Assembly (NCBI RefSeq): GCF_000772045.1
Contig: NZ_CP009754.1
Coordinates: 7,998,001-8,062,000 of the forward strand
Origin: Streptomyces sp. CCM_MD2014
Lineage (GTDB): Bacteria; Actinomycetota; Actinomycetes; Streptomycetales; Streptomycetaceae
DNA length: 64,000 nucleotides
Direction: 5' to 3'
The notes beneath the pieces were generated by a model. The model was not told the origin of the DNA and made no database searches. It worked only from the letters and a program-made list of their open reading frames with translations. Both the position numbers and the translations under genes were made by a program. Positions 8,876 through 17,786 of the stretch are shown here, one piece after another (positions within the stretch are counted from its first letter, which is position 1; each line of letters starts with the position of its first letter).

Positions 8876-9601
8876 TCAGCCCGCCTGCGGGGGCCAGTTG
8901 ACGATCCGCTTGGGACGCGGGCGGGCGTAGGTGCGCACCTTGGACGTCGACAGGCCGAGCCTGACCAGGGACTCCGCGACCGTCACGGCCGCGGCCACCC
9001 CGTCGACCACGGGGACACCGGTACGCTCCACCACGCGTTCGGCGAGACCGGCCATGCCTCCGCAGCCCAGGCAGATCACCTCGGCCCGGTCGTCCTCGAC
9101 CGCGCGGGCCGCCTGCTCGGTGATGGCGTCCACGGCGGCCTGTTCGTTCCGTTCCAACTCCAGTACGGCGAGCCCGCTGGCCCGCACCGAGGCGCACCTG
9201 GCGCTCAGCCCGGCCACCTCCAGCCGCTCCTCGATCAGCGGGACCGTACGGTCGAGGGTGGTGACGACGGAGTAGCGGCGGCCCAGGTACTGCGCGGTGC
9301 TCGCCGCCGCCTCCGTGATGTCGACGACGGGCACGTCGAGCAGCTCCTGGAGCCCTTCGCGCCCGTGTTCGCCGTAGCCGGCCTGGATCACCGCGTCGAA
9401 CGGCTCCGGATGGGCGCGGACGGCCTCCATCACCGCGACCGCGGCGAGGTAGCTCTCGTAGTTGCCCTCGACGGACTCGGCGCCGAAGGCCGGTGTGAGC
9501 GGCACGATCTCGGTGCCCGGGGAGGCCGCGCCGGCCGCCTGCTTGCCGATCGCGTCGGTGATGGACTGCGTGGTGTTGACGTTGACCACGAGGATGCGCA
9601 T
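8876..9601 (-). CDS. Aspartate/glutamate (hydantoin) racemase family protein
   Basis: A 241-residue protein beginning MRILVVNVNTTQSIT, the typical start of hydantoin/allantoin racemases. The second catalytic cysteine is present in CLGCGGMAG (about 180-188). At the first catalytic site, where racemases have an ACFGDPG-like sequence, it reads AGYGEHG, so no cysteine is there. A one-cysteine member could be a decarboxylase-like or one-base enzyme rather than a racemase. It lies 110 bp downstream of the NCS1 permease on the same strand, suggesting hydantoin, allantoin or a related ureide as substrate. Confidence 0.8.
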   Translation of the reverse strand: MRILVVNVNTTQSITDAIGKQAAGAASPGTEIVPLTPAFGAESVEGNYESYLAAVAVMEAVRAHPEPFDAVIQAGYGEHGREGLQELLDVPVVDITEAAASTAQYLGRRYSVVTTLDRTVPLIEERLEVAGLSARCASVRASGLAVLELERNEQAAVDAITEQAARAVEDDRAEVICLGCGGMAGLAERVVERTGVPVVDGVAAAVTVAESLVRLGLSTSKVRTYARPRPKRIVNWPPQAG

Positions 9602-9711
9602 GGGGGCCTGGGCCTTCTGCTCGAACGGGGTGGTTCCGCGACGGGGCGGGCCGGGGGGAGGCACGCGCCGGGGGAAGCGTGTGGAGGGGGCCGGGGGAGG
9701 AGCGTGCCGGA

Positions 9712-11199
9712 CTATTCCGCCGCGACGGCGATGGACTCGCCGTCCACGTCACGGAACAGGGACGCACGGTCGGCGATCAGCGCGTACAGCGCGGCCGCGA
9801 TGATCGCCCCGATGAACCAGGAGAACCCGGCCGCGGCGTGGAAGAAGGGGACGAGGGCGACGACGACGGCGATCGCGGCGCTGGGGACGAAGGCGGCGAC
9901 GGCGCGCGGGTTGTAGCCGCGACGGTAGTGGTACTCGGCGCCGGCGTCCTCCGTGTAGAGGGCCGGCACGTTCACGCGGGACCTGCGCAGCAGCCAGTAG
10001 TCCGCCATGATCACGCCGAAGAGGGGGCCGAGCAGCGCGCCGAGCCCGCCGAGGAAGTAGTTGACGACGACCGGGCTGTTGTAGAGGTTCCAGGGCGTGA
10101 TGACCAGGCCGAGGACCGCGCTCACCAGTCCCGCGCGGCGGAAGTCGAGCCGGTGCGGGAAGAGGTCGACCAGGGCGTAGATGGGTGCGACGAAGTTGGC
10201 CAGCAGGTTGACCGCCACCGTCAGTGCGATGAGGCACAGCGAGGCGACGGCGAGCAGGAACATGTTGGGGATGGTCCGGACGATGTCCGTCGGACTGGTG
10301 ATCACATGCCCGTCGAGGGTGAACTGGGCTCCGCTGAGAACGGCCACGATGACGGCGAAGAAGAGCATGTTCACCGGGATGCCGATCACGTTGCCGCGCA
10401 CGATGGAGCCGCGGCTGCGCGCGGACCGGGTGAAGTCGCAGAAGTTCAGTACGAACGTCCCGTAGATCACCACCCACAGGGCGGCGGCCTGGAGCACCTG
10501 GAGCCACATCGCGCCGCCGGTGAGCGGGTCGTCGATCGACACGGAGACCGACCCGTCGGCCCGGACGAACATCCACACCGCCAGGGCGCACATCGTGAGC
10601 AGGGTGGTGGGCGCCGCGAAAGCCATGTACCGGCGGATCATCTGCATCCCGTAGCTGACGATGAGCACCTGGAGGGCCCACAGCGCCAGGAAGGTGATCC
10701 AGCCGAGTGTCGACTGGCCGAGCAGCGAGTTCGTGTCCAGGGAGGCCAGGGAGGGGAACATGGCGACCAGGAGAGCGCTCAGTACGGCGGAGGCCAGATA
10801 CGTCTGGATACCAAACCAGGCGATGGCCACGGCGCCCCGGACGGCCGCCGGAACCTTCGCTCCCCTGATGCCGAACGCGATGCGGCTCATGACGGGGAAC
10901 GGCACCCCCGTCTTGTGTCCCATGAACCCGGACAGCGTGAGCAGGAGGAACAGCAGGACCGAGGCGAGCGCGAAGGCGGCGAGGATGCCCCACACGTTCA
11001 GGCCGAGGGCGAACAGCCCGATGGCGAAGGCGTAATTGCCCAGGCTGTGCACGTCGTTGGCCCAGAGTGTGAAGACGTTGTAGGCGCCCCAGCGGCGCCC
11101 TTCCCGCTTCGTCGGGGCCAGGTCGTAGGTGTAGAGGCCGGAGCTGGTGGCGGTGTCGCCGGTCCGGGCGGACGAGCGGCGGTCTTCCAGGGCAGTCAT
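9712..11199 (-). CDS. NCS1 family nucleobase/hydantoin:cation symporter
   Basis: A 495-residue membrane protein with about 12 transmembrane segments. The N-terminal signature LAPTKREGRRWGAYNVFTLWANDVHSLGNY-type segment (about 28-56) is the NCS1 entry motif of Mhp1, PucI and allantoin permeases. The start at 11199 has AGGAG six bases upstream. It leads the permease-racemase-GntR group, so uptake of a hydantoin, allantoin or purine-derived compound is likely. The 165-bp upstream region carries the palindrome at 11312-11329, a candidate operator for the co-located GntR protein. Confidence 0.88.
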   Translation of the reverse strand: MTALEDRRSSARTGDTATSSGLYTYDLAPTKREGRRWGAYNVFTLWANDVHSLGNYAFAIGLFALGLNVWGILAAFALASVLLFLLLTLSGFMGHKTGVPFPVMSRIAFGIRGAKVPAAVRGAVAIAWFGIQTYLASAVLSALLVAMFPSLASLDTNSLLGQSTLGWITFLALWALQVLIVSYGMQMIRRYMAFAAPTTLLTMCALAVWMFVRADGSVSVSIDDPLTGGAMWLQVLQAAALWVVIYGTFVLNFCDFTRSARSRGSIVRGNVIGIPVNMLFFAVIVAVLSGAQFTLDGHVITSPTDIVRTIPNMFLLAVASLCLIALTVAVNLLANFVAPIYALVDLFPHRLDFRRAGLVSAVLGLVITPWNLYNSPVVVNYFLGGLGALLGPLFGVIMADYWLLRRSRVNVPALYTEDAGAEYHYRRGYNPRAVAAFVPSAAIAVVVALVPFFHAAAGFSWFIGAIIAAALYALIADRASLFRDVDGESIAVAAE

Positions 11200-11311
11200 A
11201 CGGGACTCCTGGGATCAGGTGCGGGGAGTTGGAGGCTTTCACAAAGCGGAAGCGGCTTTCCGGTGAACAGAACGTAGTTTTGCCCAAAGCGCACCGTCAA
11301 GGGGTCTGCGG

Positions 11312-11329
11312 AAAATGGAATACCATTTT
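11312..11329. promoter_or_regulatory. Palindromic candidate operator upstream of the NCS1 permease
   Basis: AAAATGG-AATA-CCATTTT is a perfect 7-bp inverted repeat, AT-rich in a GC-rich genome, 113 bp upstream of the permease start and beyond the end of the lacI-type gene. The TGGnatnCCA core resembles FadR/FCD-type GntR operators, and the only GntR gene nearby is the third gene of the set. Confidence 0.45.
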
Positions 11330-11364
11330 TGGGGCCGCCGGCAGCCCTGTGAGCCACTCCCGTC

Positions 11365-12408
11365 TCAGTGCCGCCCGGAGCCCTCCGTGCTCTCCCGCAG
11401 GACGAGCCGGTGATCCACCACGAGATCCTGGGGTGCCTGCGCCTCCGACTCCGCACCGTCCGGCGCCGTCGCCTCCTCGATGCGGTGCTGGAGCAGCTGC
11501 ACGGCGACCCTGGCCACCGCCGCCTTGTCCGGAGCCACCGTGCTCAGCGTCGGAACGCTGAACCGCCCGCCCTCCACGTCGTCGAAGCCGATGACGGCGA
11601 CGTCCTCGGGCACCTTCACACCGTGCTCGTGCAGGGCGCGCAGCGCACCCAGTGCCAGCTGGTCGTTGAGGCAGAGCAGCGCGTCCGGCCGCGCACCCGC
11701 CGCGAGCGCCCGCGCCACGGCCTGCGCACCGTCGGGCATCCGGAAGGAGCCGACCGGAAGCAGGGCGGCCGGATCGTAGGCGATGCCCGCCTCCGACAGG
11801 GCCGCCCGATAACCCCGGGTGCGGGCCTGGGCCGTCCCGAGTCCCGCGTCGTCGCGCCCGCCGACGGCGAGGATGGTGCGGCGCCCGAGCCCGATCAGAT
11901 GGCGTGTCGCCTCACGCGCCGCGCCCTCGTTGTCGATGGCCACATGGTCGGCACCCTCCTCGAGGAGCTCCCCGAGCAGCACCGTGGGCGGGAAGCCCGC
12001 GCGGTCCCGCAGGTCGTCGGCGGTCAGCGCGAGCGGACTGAGGATGATCCCGTCCACGAAGGTGGAGCCGAACCCGGCCAGCGCCGCCAGTTCGTGGGCG
12101 CGGTCCGCGCCGGACTGATGGATGAGGACGGTCAGGGACCGTTCCTCCGCCGCGCGGACGACATGCCGGGCCAGCTCCGCGAAGTACGGTATGTCCAGTT
12201 CCGGGACGACGAGCGCGATGATGCCGGTCCTGCCCCTGCGCAGATGACGGCCGGCCAGGTTCACCCGGTAGCCGAGGTGCTCGATGGCCTCGCGCACCAC
12301 CTGCCTGGTCCGGTCGGAGACATGGGCGTAGTCGTTGATGACATTGGACACCGTCTTCTCCGACACGCCCGCATGACGTGCGACGTCCTTGATCCTGGGC
12401 CGTGCCAC
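11365..12408 (-). CDS. LacI family repressor of the adjacent sugar ABC operon
   Basis: A 347-residue regulator starting at GTG 12408 with GGGAGG six bases upstream; longer in-frame starts would add residues unlike the family. The HTH is at 4-25 (RIKDVARHAGVSEKTVSNVIN) with the hinge helix near 50-58, followed by a periplasmic-binding-protein-like effector domain (LIHQSGADR, FVDGIILSPLAL, VAVIGFDDVEGG). It is divergent from the SBP-permease-permease-GH2 operon, and the palindrome at 12551-12562 between them is its likely operator. The inducer is probably a sugar released from the GH2 substrate. Confidence 0.9.
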   Translation of the reverse strand: MARPRIKDVARHAGVSEKTVSNVINDYAHVSDRTRQVVREAIEHLGYRVNLAGRHLRRGRTGIIALVVPELDIPYFAELARHVVRAAEERSLTVLIHQSGADRAHELAALAGFGSTFVDGIILSPLALTADDLRDRAGFPPTVLLGELLEEGADHVAIDNEGAAREATRHLIGLGRRTILAVGGRDDAGLGTAQARTRGYRAALSEAGIAYDPAALLPVGSFRMPDGAQAVARALAAGARPDALLCLNDQLALGALRALHEHGVKVPEDVAVIGFDDVEGGRFSVPTLSTVAPDKAAVARVAVQLLQHRIEEATAPDGAESEAQAPQDLVVDHRLVLRESTEGSGRH

Positions 12409-12550
12409 CGAGACCTCCCTGGCTCTTTCGCGCTGCCCGAGTCTATGTCCCGGCACGGCGGAGGACGGCGGTGCCGGGACGGCGGTGCGGGCCCGCACCG
12501 CACCTCCGTCACCAGCGAGAATCAGCGGCCTCAGCTCTTTACAGCCCATG

Positions 12551-12562
12551 TACATCGATGTA
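12551..12562. promoter_or_regulatory. LacI-type operator palindrome TACATCGATGTA
   Basis: A perfect 12-bp palindrome with the central CG characteristic of LacI-family sites, 44 bp upstream of the solute-binding-protein start and 143 bp from the lacI start. The outer bases TTTACA (12538-12543) and TGTAAA (12559-12564) form a second, wider inverted repeat that shares the right arm. Confidence 0.65.
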
Positions 12563-12605
12563 AAAACTAGCCACCGCATGAGCTCCGGCCGTCGAAAGGT
12601 CCGCG

Positions 12606-13979
12606 ATGAGTTCCCGTCTGCCTGTCCAGGGGGTGCCGGCCGTGTCCGATCCGGTCCGGAGCCCCAGCCGCCGCCGGTTCCTGCGCAACGCCCTGGCCGG
12701 GACGGGAGCCCTGCTCGCCACCGGCCCCCTGGCGGGCTGCGTCTCGCCGGCCTCGGCCTCCGGGGCCTCGTCGCTGAGCGTGTGGGACCTCTTCCAGGGC
12801 GGCGACGGCATGCTGATGGACGACATGATCGAGGCCGTGTCCAAGGGGGCCGGGGGAGCCCAGGGCTTCGACATCGACCGGACGATCCTGGACTGGGGCC
12901 CGTCGTACTACACCAAGCTCGCCATGTCCGCGGCCGGCGGCCGGGCCTCCGACGTGGCCGCCATGCACCTGTCCCGACTGGCGGGCTACGCGCCGGGCGG
13001 CCTGGTGGACGCCTTCGACCTGGACCTGCTCGCCGAGTACGGCGTGACGGAGAAGGACTTCACCCCGGCCGTGTGGTCGCGCACCCGGCACGAGGGGACC
13101 GTCTACGCGATCCCGCTGGACGTCCACCCCTTCATCGTGTTCTACGACAAGAAGGCCGCCGAACGGGCCGGACTCCTCGACACCTCCGGTGAGCTGGCCC
13201 CCATGGGCTCGCCCGAGGCACTGCTGGAGGCGGGCAGGGCACTCGCCGAGGCGACCGGTGAGGCGGGCATCCTCTTCGGCCACGTCACCGACACGGCACA
13301 GAACTGGCGCCTGTTCGCCGGGCTCTACGCGCAGACCGGCGCCGCGTTCGACCTGCCGGACGGCGGCCCACCCAGGATCGACGAGGACGCCGCCGTACGC
13401 GTCGTGACCCTCATGACGCGGCTCTTCGACGGGAGGACCAACCCCAACAACCTGGACTACAACGGCGCACTGGCCGCCTTCACCAGCGGTCGCGGAGGCA
13501 TGGCGATGCTCGGCGAGTGGGAACTGCCGACGCTGAAGAAGTCCGGCATGGACCTCGGCGCCGCGCCCTTCCCCCAGGTCTTCGACAAGCCGGCCGTCTA
13601 CACCGACAGCCACAGCTTCGTCCTCCCGCACCAGGACAGCCCCGACCCGGCCCGGCGCCGCGAGGCCCACCGGTACGTCGCGCAGATACTCAAGCAGAGC
13701 CTCACCTGGGCGGGCGCCGGACACATCCCCGCCTACCGGCCCGTCCTCGCGGAGCCGGAGTACGCGGCGCTCGACCCCCAGTCCTCCTACGCCGACGCCG
13801 CCAAGGTGGCGGTGCTCGACCCGCCCAACTGGTTCGCGGGCGCCGGTTCGAACTTCCAGAACCGGATGTGCCAGCCGCTCCAGTCGGCGCTGCTGGGCAA
13901 CACCACCCCCGAGAAAGCGGTGCGGCAGATGGTCAGCGAGGCCGACACGCTGCTGCGGCAGCCCAACCCGGTGGCCTGA
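12606..13979 (+). CDS. Sugar ABC transporter substrate-binding lipoprotein
   Basis: A 457-residue family 1 solute-binding protein. The N-terminus combines a twin-arginine motif (SRRRFLRNALAG, about 20-31) with a lipobox (LAGC, about 43-46), so it is probably a Tat-exported lipoprotein anchored outside the membrane. The mature part has the SBP pattern SLSVWDLF, ALEAGRALAEATGE and a C-terminal PEKAVRQMVSEADTLL. GAAAGG six bases upstream supports the ATG. It is first in an operon with two permeases and a GH2 glycosidase, with no ATPase gene; the shared MsiK-type ATPase is the usual partner in Streptomyces. The ligand is likely a glycoside or oligosaccharide. Confidence 0.9.
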   Translation: MSSRLPVQGVPAVSDPVRSPSRRRFLRNALAGTGALLATGPLAGCVSPASASGASSLSVWDLFQGGDGMLMDDMIEAVSKGAGGAQGFDIDRTILDWGPSYYTKLAMSAAGGRASDVAAMHLSRLAGYAPGGLVDAFDLDLLAEYGVTEKDFTPAVWSRTRHEGTVYAIPLDVHPFIVFYDKKAAERAGLLDTSGELAPMGSPEALLEAGRALAEATGEAGILFGHVTDTAQNWRLFAGLYAQTGAAFDLPDGGPPRIDEDAAVRVVTLMTRLFDGRTNPNNLDYNGALAAFTSGRGGMAMLGEWELPTLKKSGMDLGAAPFPQVFDKPAVYTDSHSFVLPHQDSPDPARRREAHRYVAQILKQSLTWAGAGHIPAYRPVLAEPEYAALDPQSSYADAAKVAVLDPPNWFAGAGSNFQNRMCQPLQSALLGNTTPEKAVRQMVSEADTLLRQPNPVA

Positions 13980-14000
13980 CCGGCGAAAGGAGTGACCGAC

Positions 14001-14942
14001 GTGACCACCACCGCACCCCTCGACGCCCAGGCGCGGACGAGTTCACCCCCTGTTTCCGGGGGCGGCCGCCGCAGCGCCCTCGGCCGCATACGCACCGGCA
14101 ACGGGCTCGTGTTCGTCCTGCCGTTCCTGCTCGTGTTCGGCCTCTTCATGGTCTGGCCGATCGTGCAGGGGCTCTGGATGAGCCTCACCGACAGATCCCT
14201 CGCCCTGCGCGACACGCACTTCGTGGGCTTCGACAACTACACCGAGGCGTTCCGCGACCCGGACGTGTGGAGCAGCCTCGGCAACACCGTCTTCTTCACC
14301 GTCATCTCCAGCGTGCCGCTCGTGCTGGTGGCGCTCGCGATGGCCCTTCTGGTGCACAGCGGGCTCGCCGGGCAGTGGGCGTGGCGCCTGTCGTTCTTCG
14401 CGCCCTACCTGCTGCCCGTGACCGTCGTGACCATGATCTGGACCTGGCTCTACCAGCCCGAACTGGGCATGGCCAACCAACTCCTCGACACCCTCGGCAT
14501 GGCACCGGTCGGGTGGCTGTCCGACGAGTCCGTCGCCATGTGGTCCGTCGCCGCCCTCACCGTCTGGTGGACGGTCGGCTTCAACTTCCTGCTCTACCTC
14601 GCGGCACTCCAGTCCCTGCCCGCGACCTTCGACGAAGCGGCGGCACTCGACGGGGCGGGCGCCTGGCGCCGCCTGTGGTCCATCACCCTGCCGCAACTTC
14701 GCAGGACCACCGGCCTGGTCGCCATGCTCCAGATCCTGGCCTCCCTCAAGGTCTTCGACCAGATCTACATCCTCACCAAGGGCGGCCCCAACGGTTCCAC
14801 CCGCCCGGTACTCGAGTACGTCTACGACGTGGGCTTCACCGGATACCGCCTCGGCTACGCCTCCGCCGTCTCCTACCTCTTCTTCGCCCTGATCATCCTC
14901 GTCCCGCTCGTGCAGCTCCGCCTCTTCCGCCGGGAGGACTGA
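14001..14942 (+). CDS. Sugar ABC transporter permease (MalF-like)
   Basis: A 313-residue membrane protein with six predicted helices (first at about 35-55, VLPFLLVFGLFMVWPIVQG) and the EAA loop EAAALDGAGAWRRLWSITLPQL near 215-236 that contacts the ATPase. GTG at 14001 is preferred over GTG at 13992, because AAAGGAG at 13986-13992 is then 8 nt upstream. It follows the binding protein by 21 bp and precedes the second permease by 2 bp, a tight operon. Confidence 0.9.
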   Translation: MTTTAPLDAQARTSSPPVSGGGRRSALGRIRTGNGLVFVLPFLLVFGLFMVWPIVQGLWMSLTDRSLALRDTHFVGFDNYTEAFRDPDVWSSLGNTVFFTVISSVPLVLVALAMALLVHSGLAGQWAWRLSFFAPYLLPVTVVTMIWTWLYQPELGMANQLLDTLGMAPVGWLSDESVAMWSVAALTVWWTVGFNFLLYLAALQSLPATFDEAAALDGAGAWRRLWSITLPQLRRTTGLVAMLQILASLKVFDQIYILTKGGPNGSTRPVLEYVYDVGFTGYRLGYASAVSYLFFALIILVPLVQLRLFRRED

Positions 14943-14944
14943 CC

Positions 14945-15844
14945 GTGTCCGCCACCGCCGCCACCCTCCGTACCCGGCGCCGTCCACCCCGCGAAACGGC
15001 CGGCTCACCCCTGCTCCTCGGCCACGGAAGGCTGCCCCGCGCCCTGGCCGGGACCGCGCTCGTCGTCCTCGCCGTCCTGTGGCTGCTCCCCTTCGTGTGG
15101 GCGGTCATCACCTCGGTGCAGAGCGAGGAGGACGTCAACACCACCGGGCTGTCGCCGTTCAAGGGCGCCTTCACCCTGGACGCCTACCAGCAGATACTGG
15201 AACGCGGGAACGTCACCCTCTGGGCCTTCAACAGCTTCCTGATCTCCGCCCTGGTCACGCTGATCACGGTGGTGGTCTCCACCCTCGCCGCGTACGGCCT
15301 CTCGCGCGGCACCTTCCGCGGCCGCAAGGCGCTGCTCGGCGTCACCGTCGCCGCCATCATGGTCCCGCCGCAGCTGCTCGTCGTGCCGCTCTTCGACCAG
15401 ATGACCCTGTTCAACCTGGTCGACACCTACGCGGCGGTCATCCTTCCCCAGGTCGTCGCACCCATGATGGTCTTCATCCTCAAGCGGTTCTTCGACGGCA
15501 TCCCCAAGGAACTGGAAGAGGCGGCCCGGATCGACGGCGCCTCCGAGTTGCGGGTCTTCCGGTCGATCGTGCTGCCGCTCTCCCGGCCGATCGTGGCCGC
15601 GGTGGCGATCTTCGTCTTCATCGGCGCCTGGAACAACTTCATGTGGCCGTTCGTCGTCACCAACGACCCCGACCTGATGACCCTCCCGGTCGGCCTGGCC
15701 ACGGTGAAGGACGCCTATGGCATCCAGTACGCGCAGTCCATGGCCTCCGCCCTGCTGGCCGCGCTGCCGCTGATCGTGGTCTTCCTCCTCTTCCAGCGCC
15801 GCATCGTCAACTCCGTGGCCACCACCGGCCTCGGCGGCTCCTGA
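14945..15844 (+). CDS. Sugar ABC transporter permease (MalG-like)
   Basis: A 299-residue protein with six helices, beginning with a basic cytosolic tail and LAGTALVVLAVLWLLPFVWAV. The EAA loop reads EEAARIDGASELRVFRSIVLPLS (about 193-215). The GTG at 14945 follows GGGAGG inside the 3' end of the previous gene, giving translational coupling. It forms the heterodimeric channel with the preceding permease. Confidence 0.9.
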   Translation: MSATAATLRTRRRPPRETAGSPLLLGHGRLPRALAGTALVVLAVLWLLPFVWAVITSVQSEEDVNTTGLSPFKGAFTLDAYQQILERGNVTLWAFNSFLISALVTLITVVVSTLAAYGLSRGTFRGRKALLGVTVAAIMVPPQLLVVPLFDQMTLFNLVDTYAAVILPQVVAPMMVFILKRFFDGIPKELEEAARIDGASELRVFRSIVLPLSRPIVAAVAIFVFIGAWNNFMWPFVVTNDPDLMTLPVGLATVKDAYGIQYAQSMASALLAALPLIVVFLLFQRRIVNSVATTGLGGS

Positions 15845-15910
15845 ACCCACCCGGCCGTACCCACGGGACCGGCGATCACGCGCCCGGCCCACCGATCGAC
15901 TGGAGCATGT

Positions 15911-17731
15911 GTGCCCACTCACTCCGTACCGCGCCCGGAGTACCCGCGACCGCAGTTCGTGCGCCGCGACTGGCTCAACCTGAACGGCGTCTGGCAGTTC
16001 GAGACCGACCGGGGGGACAGCGGACTCGAACGCGGGCTGCTCGACCGCGAGCTGCGTGAGGAGATCCTCGTCCCCTTCCCGCCCGAGTCCGAGCTGTCCG
16101 GCATCGGCGACACCGACTTCCTCGAGGCCGTCTGGTACCGGCGGGTCGTCACCCTGCCGGCCGCCTGGGCCGGACGCCGCGTCCTGCTGCACTTCGGCGC
16201 CGTCGACCACGACACCACCGTGTGGGCGGACGGCAAGGAGGTCGCCCGGCACCGCGGCGGCTTCACGCCCTTCACCGCCGACCTCGGGGACATCGCCGGG
16301 GCGGGGGAGGAGGTCGTGATCACCGTGCGGGCCCGCGATCCCAAGTCCGGCCCGCAGGCGCGCGGCAAGCAAGCGGTCAAGTACGCCAACCACGACTGCA
16401 ACTACACCCGGGTGACCGGCATCTGGCAGACCGTGTGGCTCGAGCCCGTCCCCGTCACGCACCTGCGCCGCCCCCGGATCACTCCCGACCTGGCCGGTTC
16501 CGCCTTCCACCTCGAACTGCCCCTGTCCGGCAACCGCCCGGGCCACCGGGTACGGGCCGTCCTCGGCGACGCCGACGGGGAGGTGAGCCGCGCCGAGGCA
16601 CGCGCCGACGTCGACCTCGCCCCGCGCCTGCACCTGCCGGTGCCGGACGACCGGCGGCGCGAGTGGGGACCCGGGGACCCGCACCTGTACGACCTGCGCC
16701 TCGAACTCCTGGACGCCGCAGGACGGGTGGTCGACAGCGTGGAGAGCTACGCCGGACTGCGCGCCGTGGGCCTGCGCGGCAAGGCCGTCCTGCTCAACGG
16801 CCGCCCGGTCTTCCAGCGTCTCGTCCTCGACCAGGGCTGGTACCCGGACGGGCTGATGACCGCGCCGACCGACGAGGCCCTGGTGCGGGACATCGAGCTG
16901 GCGATGGCGGCCGGTTTCAACGGCGCGCGGCTGCACCAGAAGGTCTTCGAGGAGCGCTTCCTCCACCACGCCGACCGCCTGGGCTACCTGGTCTGGGGCG
17001 AGTTCGGCGACTGGGGCTGCGAGACCGGAGGCTCCTCGGGCGACAACCAGAAGCCGGACGCCTCCTACGTCGCCCAGTGGCTGGAAGCACTGGAACGGGA
17101 CTACTCGCACCCTTCCGTCATCGGCTGGTGCCCGCTCAACGAGACGTACCAGAAGCTGCACGACCGCATCACTCAACTCGACGACGTGACCCGCGCGATG
17201 TTCCTCGCCACCAAGGCCATGGACACCACCCGCCCGGTCGTCGACGCGTCCGGCTACGCCCACCGGGTCGCGGAGACCGACGTCTACGACTCCCACAACT
17301 ACGAGCAGGACCCCGCAGCCTTCCGGCAGCTGATGTCCGGCCTCGCCAAGGACGCGCCCTTCGTCAACGCCCACGAGAGCGGCGCGCCCTACTCCCAGCC
17401 CTACCGGGGCCAGCCGTACTTCGTCAGCGAGTTCGGCGGCATCTGGTGGGACCCCGAGGCGGCGGCCGACCGCTCCGGCGAGGACCGCACCGTCTCCTGG
17501 GGCTACGGGGAACGCGTCCGGAACGAGGACGAGTTCCACGAACGGTTCGGCGGCCTCACCGAGGTGCTGCTCGGTGACCCCGGCATGTTCGGCTACTGCT
17601 ACACCCAGCTGACCGACGTCTTCCAGGAGCAGAACGGCATCTACCGCTTCGACCGGAGCGAGAAGCTCGACGTCGCCCGCATCCGCGCCGCCCAGCTGCG
17701 CCCGGCGGCCATCGAGGAGCCGGAGGACTGA
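15911..17731 (+). CDS. Glycoside hydrolase family 2 protein
   Basis: A 606-residue cytoplasmic glycosidase with no signal peptide. The order is a GH2 sugar-binding domain (LNLNGVWQFETD about 24-35; VWYRRVVTLPAAWAGRRVLLHFGAVDHDTTVW), an immunoglobulin-like domain, and a TIM barrel. The acid/base glutamate is in GWCPLNETYQ (about 408-417) and the nucleophile in FVSEFGGIWW (about 505-514). It lacks the C-terminal domains of LacZ and resembles the compact GH2 group with beta-galactosidase, glucuronidase or arabinosidase activities. GTG at 15911 has GGAG six bases upstream. As the last gene of the LacI/ABC operon it should cleave the imported sugar inside the cell. Confidence 0.88.
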   Translation: MPTHSVPRPEYPRPQFVRRDWLNLNGVWQFETDRGDSGLERGLLDRELREEILVPFPPESELSGIGDTDFLEAVWYRRVVTLPAAWAGRRVLLHFGAVDHDTTVWADGKEVARHRGGFTPFTADLGDIAGAGEEVVITVRARDPKSGPQARGKQAVKYANHDCNYTRVTGIWQTVWLEPVPVTHLRRPRITPDLAGSAFHLELPLSGNRPGHRVRAVLGDADGEVSRAEARADVDLAPRLHLPVPDDRRREWGPGDPHLYDLRLELLDAAGRVVDSVESYAGLRAVGLRGKAVLLNGRPVFQRLVLDQGWYPDGLMTAPTDEALVRDIELAMAAGFNGARLHQKVFEERFLHHADRLGYLVWGEFGDWGCETGGSSGDNQKPDASYVAQWLEALERDYSHPSVIGWCPLNETYQKLHDRITQLDDVTRAMFLATKAMDTTRPVVDASGYAHRVAETDVYDSHNYEQDPAAFRQLMSGLAKDAPFVNAHESGAPYSQPYRGQPYFVSEFGGIWWDPEAAADRSGEDRTVSWGYGERVRNEDEFHERFGGLTEVLLGDPGMFGYCYTQLTDVFQEQNGIYRFDRSEKLDVARIRAAQLRPAAIEEPED

Positions 17732-17744
17732 GGCCGCGCCCGCG

Positions 17745-17780
17745 GCGGGGCCGGAGGCGGTGCTCCGCCGCCGGCCCCGC
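17745..17780. terminator. Bidirectional terminator hairpin between GH2 and TauD-type genes
   Basis: GCGGGGCCGG (17745-17754) pairs perfectly with CCGGCCCCGC (17771-17780), with an inner GGCGG/CCGCC stem and a 4-nt loop. It lies between two convergent stop codons (17731 and 17787). Confidence 0.75.
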
Positions 17781-17786
17781 TCCGGA

